Source of the DNA: Thalassiosira profunda
Taxonomy: Eukaryota > Bacillariophyta > Thalassiosirophyceae > Thalassiosirales > Thalassiosiraceae
DNA length: 14,355 nucleotides
Reading direction: 5' to 3'
Assembly: GCA_036939355.1 (NCBI GenBank)
Contig: JALLAP010000323.1
Coordinates: 1 to 14,355 of the forward strand
Shown: piece by piece, positions 8,720 to 14,355 of the stretch
Layout: every line of letters starts with the position of its first letter
How positions within the stretch are numbered: position 1 is the first letter of the stretch
The notes under the pieces: model-generated
What the model was told of the DNA's origin: nothing
Database searches by the model: none
Seen by the model: only the letters and a program-made list of their open reading frames with translations
Position numbers and translations under genes: made by a program

Positions 8720-9019
8720 ATGCCCGGAGGCCGCCTCGGCACCGGCGTCATCACCGTCCGCATCCAATACTGCGGCGGGTGAGGGTACGGCCGCTACTCC
8801 CACGCGTTGCGCGATTATCTCAAGATGGAGTTTGGCAATTTGATCAAGGTGGAGGAGCAGATGGATCGGGGCGTGACGGGGAACTTTGAAGTCACAATTG
8901 TGGAGAAGGACAATTTGCTCATTCATTCGAAGCGGAGGGGCGGGCAGGGGAAGGCCACGACGGCGAAGGAGCGGGAGGCGATCGTGGCGCAGGTGAGGGA
9001 GGCGCTGGAGGGGGTGTAG
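8720..9019 (+). CDS. selW: Selenoprotein W (Rdx family), TGA at 8780-8782 read as selenocysteine
   Basis: The frame starts at ATG 8720 in a good context (CAACCATGC) and runs to TAG at 9017-9019, 99 residues, interrupted only by TGA at codon 21. Around it the peptide is VRIQYCGG-U-GYGRYSHALRDYL. This is the SelW signature C-x-x-U followed by GY and an amphipathic helix. Downstream, TGNFEVTIVEKDNLLIHSKRRGG matches the SelW core (G.FEV.v...LIHSK+.G), and an Ala/Val-rich helix ends the protein. The length suits SelW (about 85-100). SelW is a small cytosolic thioredoxin-fold redox protein whose CxxU pair is thought to handle thiols or peroxides; its exact substrate is unsettled. The unbroken similarity on both sides of the TGA argues for recoding and against a pseudogene. 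A candidate SECIS lies about 100 nt after the stop. No intron is needed. Confidence 0.92.
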
Positions 9020-9124
9020 ATAGTAGGACTGTGCATGAAAATGAAGGTGAAGGGGGGATTTATTTGCTGTGGTGTGGATGGGATTGACAATTGGCATTCT
9101 GGACACGACAATATCGACGCCGAA

Positions 9125-9184
9125 TTGATGGAATGATGGTATGGTTTGCGGCTGACTCTCCGCGCCAATATCTGATATCATCGA
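9125..9184 (+). promoter_or_regulatory. Candidate SECIS element in the selW 3' UTR
   Basis: The stem-loop has a lower helix 9125-9130 with 9179-9184 (TTGATG/CATCGA, one G-U). The core 5' ATGA (9133-9136) lies opposite 3' TGAT (9173-9176), as the SECIS non-Watson-Crick quartet requires. An upper stem follows: 9138-9142 with 9168-9172, 9143-9145 with 9164-9166, and GCGG 9148-9151 with CCGC 9160-9163, with an 8-nt loop. The apical unpaired AA of most SECIS elements is not evident, so this is a candidate only. Confidence 0.5.
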
Positions 9185-9353
9185 AAAGGCATCGGGATCA
9201 CATGTGTTCGCTCTGGGGGCAGGAGAGGTAGTGGCGGGGAAGGTGAAGAAGATCCGTCTTTGTATGATTCAATTATACTTGTAAGAAGGAAGTTGGTCTT
9301 GGGAAGCATCTGTCAGAGTCCAATCTCTATGGTGTCTGCTTCGACAACATGCT

Positions 9354-10062
9354 TTATTTTGGTGAAAGCACATAAGCACCGTACCGGTACCCAACAAGGA
9401 CAACGCCGTTGTGAATGGCCACGCTCAATCCGAAGTAGTCGCTTGCAACTGAGAATTTTGCCTGGCGTCCAACAAGTGCTTGCTACCCCACAAGTGACTT
9501 CATAAAACCGTTGCGCCAACCCACTATTCTCTCCGTCGTCGTTGTCTTCAGGGACACCCGCAACGATCTGATTTCCTTGAATCGCGACGCTTACTCCGAA
9601 GTGCCAGATCCACTGTATGAACGGTGTACTCCCACGCGACACCACAAGCTGGAACACAAGCGGTATAATGCCAAGCACCAACAACGGCCGACGCTCCAGC
9701 CAAAGTAATCAAACGAAGATCCCCCTGGGTCCTCGAGCGAGTCTTGGCGAGTCCAAACACCAGCCGTTCGCTCAAAAACGTGCGCTGACCCGCTGCTGTC
9801 GCCATTCGCGTCGTCTCGACGCTGCATCCAAACTTGTCTCCGGCCGCTCCGCTAGGACGCCATAGCCCCACCTAGCACCGTCGAAATAAATGGCCTACCG
9901 TCCTGTGATCAACCTGATAAACACGTAAACTACTCCACCGCCAGCCCGGCCCGGGTGCCAACGAAGATTGTGCTGCCGCTGATCGCGACGCTCTCGCCAA
10001 AATGATCACCCGGGATAGCAAGAGCGCCCCATTCGTAGACCACAGTGCAGTAGACACTTTTT
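9354..10062 (-). pseudogene. Decayed FG-GAP (integrin-like beta-propeller) repeat gene
   Basis: At least five FG-GAP blades can be read on the minus strand, but in different frames. They are VYEWGALAIPGDHFGESVAIS (about 10040-9970), SGAAGDKFGCSV (about 9853-9818), DDANGDSSGSAHVFERTAG then SSFDYFGWSV (9817-9690), AVVGAW then HFGVSVAIQGNQIVAG with DNDDGENSG (about 9690-9510), and ASDYFGLSVAIHNGVVLVG ending at TAA 9356-9354. Typical blade pieces are missing at the shifts, for example the middle of the second blade between GCSV and DDANG. These breaks therefore look like true small deletions and not introns. In intact relatives seven such blades form a Ca-binding propeller on surface proteins. 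The TAG after GLAVE near 9927 is a further lesion. It lies 12 bp beyond the stop of the DUF285 tail on the same strand. Confidence 0.75.
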
Positions 10063-10073
10063 GTGGAGGGCTT

Positions 10074-10228
10074 TTATGGGCACGTTGCCCTGCACCAGTT
10101 TGCATTAGGCCCCGAGGGATTCAATTCGCTGGGACAGTTCGTGTTGATGAACATGAAGCCGTAGTCTCGTGCAACACTATAGAACGATCCCCAGGCACAG
10201 AGGTTTTGGTTGAACAAAGAGGCTCCAA
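10074..10228 (-). CDS. C-terminal tail of a DUF285 protein (5' part lost at the N)
   Basis: Minus-strand frame from the N at 10229 to TAA 10076-10074. It begins mid-repeat with GASLFNQNLCAWGSF and continues to FINTNCP, NPSGPNANWCRATCP and stop. This is the same C-terminal cap seen in gene B (LCAWG...FLNTNCPNQNDPAGPDANWCAATC), but in a different frame and clearly diverged, so it belongs to another copy. The preceding repeats are absent because the sequence is broken at the N. The best candidate for its 5' half is gene C (13550-14286), also minus strand, which stops mid-repeat at the other N. Confidence 0.75.
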
Positions 10229-10229
10229 N
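10229..10229. other. Single ambiguous base (N), likely contig join
   Basis: The N lies between the end of gene B (SAKQTVPSPS) and a mid-repeat DUF285 fragment in another frame. A single miscalled base would not explain a second copy of the C-terminal cap, so I read it as a gap or scaffold join. Confidence 0.7.
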
Positions 10230-12801
10230 GTGATGGGGATGGGACAGTCTGTTTGGCACTGTCACATGTTGCCGCGCACCAGTTCGCATCAGGCCCCGCT
10301 GGATCGTTTTGGTTTGGACAGTTCGTGTTCAAGAACATGTAGTCGTACGGGCCTAAGTCTTCTGTTAGGCCAACCATCCAGTCATCATCCAAGCTGTCTA
10401 TCATGGTGCCATAATCACGGACAGTAGCATTGTAATGGACGCCCCAGGCGCAGAGGTCTTGGTTGAACGAGCTGGCGCCATTGAACATCCATTGCATGTC
10501 AGTCACGGAGGCGACGTTCCAGCGGCTCACATCTTGGTTAAATGCAGAGGCTTTACGGAACATTTGATTCATCGAATTGACTTTGGACGTGTCCCAGCGG
10601 CTCACGTCCCCGATGAACAACGAGGCATAATAGAACATCCCCCACATCGAAGTGACTTTGGAGGTGTCGAAACTGATCACGTCCCTGTTAAATGAAGAGG
10701 CTCCACTGAACATGGCAACCATCGAAGTCACTTTGGAGGTGTCGAAACTGCTGACGTTGCCGTTGAATTCAGACGCTCCATTGAACATTCCACGCATTGA
10801 AGTGACTTCGGAGGTGTCGAAGTTGCTCACGTCCCTGTTGAAGGAGGTGGCGTCAAAGAACATGAACTCCATTGAAGTGACCTTGGAGGTGTCCCAGCCG
10901 CTCACGTCTCCATTGAATGCCGAGGCTTTATTGAACATCCCCACCATCGAAGTGACTTTGGAGGTGTCGAAGTTGCTCACGTCTCCATTGAATGAAGAGG
11001 CATTCAAGAACATTTCCTCCATCGTTGTCACTTTGGAGGTGTCGAAGTTGCTCACGTCCCTGTTGAAGGAAGAGGCTCCCTCGAACATTCCATGCATATC
11101 AGTCACTCTAGATGTATCAAAATTGCTCACGTCCCGATTGAAGGAAGAGGCTCCCAAGAACATAAATCCCATATCAGTGACTTGAGACGTGTCGAAGCGG
11201 CTCACGTCCTTGTTGAAGGAAGATGCATAAGCGAACATTCCATTCATTGTCGTCACTTTGGAGGTGTTCCAATTGCTCAAGTCCCCATTGAAGGAGGAGG
11301 CATCAGCGAACATGGCATCCATATCAGTGACATTTGAGGTATCCCAGGGCAAGTCTCTGTTGAACGATGAGGCTCCGGCGAACATGCCCCACATTGAAGT
11401 GACCTTGGACGTCTCGAAACTGCTGATATCCCCGTTGAATGACCAGGCTTGATAGAACATAGCCCTCATGGATGTGACTTTGGAGGTGTTGAAGTTGCTC
11501 ACGTCCCCGTTGAATGCAGAGGCAAAAGAGAACATACTCGCCATTGACGTGACTTGGGAGGTGTCCCACGACGACAGGTCGTCATCGAAGCTGCCTTTGG
11601 ATTGAAATAAATATGACATGTCGGTGACGTTGGATGTGCACCACGTTCCGACCGGCCAGCCATATGTTTGGATGACCTCGCACTCGCTTCCTCCTCTCCA
11701 ACAGGCAGCCCCTCCAGCCGTGTAGCTGTCTAAAGCAGCCTGGAGCTCCTCCTTGTCCGCGAAGCAGGGGCGTGGATACATCGATGGTTGGATCGACGGC
11801 GACAACGACAGAGTTGGAGGGGACGAGGGAGACATTGAGCTTGTCGGCGGGGATGTGGCAAAGAAGATCCCAGTGCCATCACCGTCATCTCCGCCGCCCG
11901 TGCCAAAGGTCACACCAAAGGCTACAGCCATCGCGGCTATCACCAGCACAAATCCCCCGACGATATTCCTCTGGTGTTGCTTCGCCCAGTGCTCTTCCTC
12001 AACAGGCACTGCATCATAAATCGGCTGTTCCGGTGGCTCTGGCTCGTCCTCGACGAGAGTGGCGAGCAAGATGGGAACGGAGGGCTCCACCGGATCGGAT
12101 GCGGACGAGTTGCGAGGCAACATCGAGGGCGGAGGCGGTCGAACGGTGGGAGTCACCGGCGTGGGTTGCGCATCCTCGCCACCATCTCTCATGCCAGAAG
12201 GCCCCGTTGCCACTCGAGGCTGGGCGGCGCTCGACGCGGCGCTTTTGGATTTGATGATGGCCGCCGTCCGGGCCCGGACGTTGCGCGAGGCAGCAGCGGA
12301 CGATGCCTTCGTGGCCTCAAGTTTCGAGTCGGCGAAATCGCCAGATATTTGCCCCGGAGGCACGGGCCCCTCGTTGTCTTGATCGACCTGTTGGACACTT
12401 TTCATGGCACGTTTGGGACCCACGAAGCCCTTTTCCGATCGATCATAAGATGTGTCTAACATTTCAACGGGCACCGGGGCGTCATCTCCCGACGACTCAA
12501 TTTCCTCAACGCCCTTCTTGCTAATTTTCTCCTCCACATCGAGGGCGGCGGAGAGCTGAGCGACGGGCACCGGGGCATCGTCGAGCGACGGGTGGTTCTC
12601 GACGCCCGCTGCAGTAGTTGATGTGTCAGGGCTGGTGGGGGTGTTCGCACTGGAATTATTGGGGGCGGGCGGCGGAGAAATTGCAACCGATTGACGCAGC
12701 GCGTCGCCCGCATCCTCCGCCTCGGTCGCCATCTCCGGAGGACCACCGCCGGGGGGCGGGGCCGCGTCGTCGTCGTCGTGGTTGGTGGTTCCTCGGGGCA
12801 T
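10230..12801 (-). CDS. Gene B: single-pass surface protein with 16 DUF285 repeats (3' end at an N)
   Basis: The start is ATG 12801-12799 (MPRGTTNHDDDD); the frame is open further upstream, but only without an ATG. About 857 residues are seen. The cytoplasmic region (1-275) is acidic and Pro-rich with DDAPVPVAQ, DDAPVPVEM and EGPVPPGQ motifs, a basic RNVRARTAAIIKSKS stretch, and a juxtamembrane PILLATLVEDEPEPPE...IYDAVPVEEE. The transmembrane helix (NIVGGFVLVIAAMAVAFGV) lies at about 11970-11900. A short S/P stalk follows, then a cap with cysteines (CFADKEELQAALDSY, TYGWPVGTW), then 16 units of about 25 residues (KVTSMxxMFxxASSFNxDVSNFDTS) at 11631-10442. The end is the NTNCP...ANWCAATC cap and SAKQTVPSPS at the N, so the stop is unseen. 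It has no Pro/Thr mini-exons, unlike genes A and C. DUF285 repeats imply adhesion or recognition outside the cell; the ligand is unknown. Confidence 0.88.
10442..11631 (-). repeat. 75-bp tandem coding repeat (16 DUF285 units)
   Basis: A 75-bp period encodes the 25-residue DUF285 unit; one unit (ending LPWDTS) is one residue shorter. Phrases such as GAGGTGTCGAA, TTGCTCACGTC and TTGAAGGAAGAGGCT (plus strand) recur with few changes. The nucleotide similarity between units suggests ongoing unequal crossover or conversion. Gene A carries nine comparable units at 6700-7356. Confidence 0.9.
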
Positions 12802-13258
12802 CTGGGTTATGAGAAGCGGGTTGATTGTTTGTGCGTGGCGTGGCAAATCTTGATCTTGGGGTCGAATTCCTACGTAGAACGGTTCGAATTCCTACGTAGA
12901 AAATGAACTGCCCTCTCCTCTTCTCTCTTCGAGTGCGAGCGGCGTGGTTGTCGAGGACCGCGCACAGCCCGCCGGGCCACGCCTCGCGGGAGCAGTCGTT
13001 GAGGTGGCCGCCTTTCTGGTCGCGGGGTGCCTCAATTGCGATTGGATGTCCGGGCGTCGCCTCCGCCGCCGGTGTTGGAGATGCAGTCGTTATTATTTGT
13101 AGAACTTTTCTTGATCGTGGCCCACGCTCACCCCAAGACCAAGACGACGCTTTCCTTCCACTCATGTCGGGACAGAGCGTGTTACGTTGTGCTCATTAAA
13201 AGACAAACAGCTTTCCACGGCTCGACCAACATTAATCCTTGACCGCGCCGCCTCTGCC
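12802..13258. other. Divergent region between gene B and the small secreted-protein gene
   Basis: This is the presumed bidirectional promoter region. Besides the 22-bp-spaced repeats it contains open frames on both strands (12903-13199 plus; 12656-13165 minus). The minus frame has a moderately protein-like run around GHPIAIEAPRDQKGGHLNDC, but the rest is Arg/Ser/Pro-rich and overlaps gene B out of frame. I do not call a gene. An upstream noncoding exon of gene B is possible. Confidence 0.4.
12862..12901. repeat. Two 18-bp direct repeats with palindromic core, 22-bp spacing
   Basis: TCGAATTCCTACGTAGAA occurs at 12862-12879 and again at 12884-12901. Each holds the palindrome CTACGTAG and the dinucleotide-symmetric TTCGAA/GAATTC. 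They sit about 60 bp upstream of the gene B start, a plausible place for a dimeric transcription factor site or promoter element. The function is inferred. Confidence 0.65.
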
Positions 13259-13548
13259 ATGAAGCTTCTGCCTATCGCATTTGCCGTCCTTCTGTCCTTC
13301 AGCTCAAGTCAGGTTCTTGGATCAAGCAACGGGAACAGTAGTTATGATAACGAATCCCTGGAAGATTCCTACAAGAGATTAAAGAACGAGGGTTGCCGAA
13401 ACTGCCCCGGGGGCAAAAGGGATCGGAGTTCCGCGGCTACGACCTGTCCGCCAGGAGCCGGTGCAAATAATGCAAATGAAAATGCGATAGCCTGGGGAGC
13501 CGCCGAGCTGCTATGGCTGATGACGAAAGTTCTTCATCGTCCAGCGAT
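13259..13548 (+). CDS. Small secreted protein, unrecognised (3' end cut by N)
   Basis: ATG at 13259 opens a frame of at least 96 codons to the N at 13549. It starts with a good signal peptide (MKLLPIAFAVLLSFSSSQVLG, cleavage likely near residue 21) followed by SSNGNSSYDNESLEDSYKRL, which has potential N-glycosylation sites (NSS, NES). Then come GCRNCPGGKR and TTCPPGAGANN, so three cysteines are visible. The final part (AWGAAELLWLMTKVLHRPA) is less convincing. An unseen intron or a true end before it could exist; another frame there reads MADDESSSSS. I do not recognise a family. The signal peptide is the firm part. Confidence 0.55.
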
Positions 13549-13549
13549 N
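13549..13549. other. Single ambiguous base (N), likely contig join
   Basis: To its left is the plus-strand secreted-protein frame, still open. To its right is the minus-strand gene C, broken within a DUF285 unit right after DTSSV plus one base. Two unrelated genes on opposite strands are cut at the same base, which points to an artificial or recombinant joint. Confidence 0.7.
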
Positions 13550-14286
13550 TGACACTGGAGGTATCCCAGGGCAAGGCCTGATTGAAGGAAGAGGCTCCAT
13601 GGAAAGTTTGAAGCATTGACGTGACTTGGCTTACATCCCATGAGGAAATGTCCTGATTGAAGGAAGTGGCTTCGAAGAACGTATTAAACATGTTTGTGAC
13701 TTGGCTCACGTCCCACGAAGAGATGTCCTCGTTGAAATCCGCCTTGCCCTCAAAGAGTTTTGACATGTCGGTGACGGCTCCGACCTGCCACGTCCCCATC
13801 GGCCAACCGTATGTGCTTTTGGCACTCTCGCAGGCCGCACCGGTCTGGGCCGACGGCGAGGCGCACGCGTTTACCGCGGTTTGGAGCTCTGCCTTGTCTG
13901 TAAACGCCTTCAATGTTGGTTTTGGCGTTGGAGCTTTGGTCGGCTGCAAAGTTGGCTTTTGAGTAGGCTTGGAGGTGGGCCGAAGATGTGGCGTGTTATG
14001 GTAAGAGAGCCAAGGAAGAGAGAATTGTCACATCATCAAATCATCAGACTCACGTCTGCAGTAGGCTTCTTCGTTGGAGAGAGAGTTGGTTTCAGCGTTG
14101 GCTGTTGAGTGGGCTTGGAGGTCGGCTGGAGAATGTGTCAATCCGGATGATCAGTGAGAGGAGAGCGGTGCACCATACGGAAACATTCATCTCAACACGT
14201 ACATTATTGGTCGGTTTCTTCGACGGAGCGCGTGTTGGGCTGTCGGTTGGCGTCTGCGTCGGCGTCTGCGTCGGAATCTGTGTGGG
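13550..14286 (-). CDS. Gene C: 5' part of a DUF285 protein with Pro/Thr mini-exons (both ends incomplete)
   Basis: Minus-strand exons are 14286-14203 (PTQIPTQTPTQTPTDSPTRA...), 14125-14054 (PTSKPTQQPTLKPTLSPTKK...) and 13979 or 13967 to the N at 13549. All are phase 0, as in gene A. The third exon codes the stalk end ([10 protein letters not shown]), a cap nearly identical to that of gene A ([33 protein letters not shown]), and about three DUF285 units ending in LPWDTSSV. Here the repeats carry WDVSQVT where genes A and B mostly have FDTSKVT. Upstream exons (presumably tail and transmembrane helix) lie beyond the window. The acceptor expected before 13979 reads TTCGG in place of TTCAG; an AAG 12 nt downstream (acceptor for 13967) keeps the frame. 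The C-terminus may be the fragment at 10074-10228. Confidence 0.78.
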
Positions 14287-14355
14287 CTAACGAAAAGCAA
14301 GGCAGGGGGGATGTGCATGAGAAATAGGGGCTAAGATGCATTCCGCCGAAAGCTC

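Noticed and set aside
8780..8782. TGA as a stop, making selW a pseudogene
   Set aside because: Similarity is continuous on both sides, the TGA falls exactly at the U of CxxU, and no other lesion exists.
8447..9181. Minus-strand open frame of 244 codons over selW
   Set aside because: His/Leu/Arg-rich shadow of the SelW gene, with no recognisable family.
10652..11185. Plus-strand open frame of 177 codons with repeated [19 protein letters not shown] units
   Set aside because: Antisense of the 75-bp DUF285 repeats, which remain open on both strands.
10442..11631. Regular direct repeats suggestive of a CRISPR-like array
   Set aside because: The units are contiguous coding repeats of 75 bp without spacers, in a eukaryotic gene.
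12861..12902. EcoRI/SnaBI-like sites as vector or linker contamination
   Set aside because: The flanks look like ordinary genomic promoter sequence and lead directly into gene B; kept as a repeat, with linker origin noted as a refuting possibility.
12656..13165. Minus-strand open frame of 169 codons
   Set aside because: Partly protein-like around 12930-13060, but it continues out of frame into gene B coding sequence and has no family match that I can see.

Overview
The window looks like nuclear DNA of a stramenopile (heterokont) alga, with a diatom- or pelagophyte-like protein repertoire. The reasons are short spliceosomal introns (GTRAGT...YAG, about 50-100 nt), Pro-Thr-rich linkers made of KPT/EPT/KQP units, BspA-like DUF285 leucine-rich repeats, a Cys-rich DGCGYYE...CCVC module, a selenocysteine-containing SelW, and an internal TTAGGG tract. 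The species call is an inference. Single Ns at 10229 and 13549 look like contig joins.

Layout. (1) 1-1341, minus: 3' portion missing; a chromatin-type protein with a Tudor-like domain followed by a methyl-CpG-binding-like domain. (2) 1342-1787: divergent intergenic region with a GC-rich hairpin. (3) 1788-8155, plus: one large 14-exon gene (gene A). It encodes an acidic cytoplasmic N-terminus, one transmembrane helix, two copies of an unrecognised CxC extracellular module, a Cys-rich module, eleven short exons coding a Pro/Thr stalk, nine DUF285 repeats and two VLxND Ig-like domains. A 25-bp tandem duplication near its start shifts the frame. (4) 8156-8719: intergenic, with an interstitial telomeric repeat. 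(5) 8720-9019, plus: selenoprotein W with an in-frame TGA (CGGU motif) and a SECIS-like stem-loop downstream. (6) 9354-10062, minus: decayed FG-GAP beta-propeller. (7) 10074-10228, minus: C-terminal tail of a DUF285 protein. (8) 10230-12801, minus: gene B, a membrane-anchored protein with 16 DUF285 repeats. (9) 13259-13548, plus: a small secreted protein cut by the second N. (10) 13550-14286, minus: gene C, the 5' half of another DUF285 protein with Pro/Thr exons.

The main theme is a local family of single-pass, N-in/C-out surface proteins: acidic tail, transmembrane helix, Pro/Thr stalk, DUF285 ectodomain. Genes A and B have unlike ectodomains but share short cytoplasmic motifs: repeated acidic D/E-x-P-V-P-x-x-Q blocks and a juxtamembrane P-I-L-x-A-T-L-V ... 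Y-D-A-x-P block. This suggests a common intracellular partner.

The segment 10230-13548 sits between two single-N joins, and the truncated DUF285 pieces on either side of it (gene C 5' half and the 10074-10228 tail) are colinear. They may be two halves of one gene separated by a misplaced contig or a real insertion.
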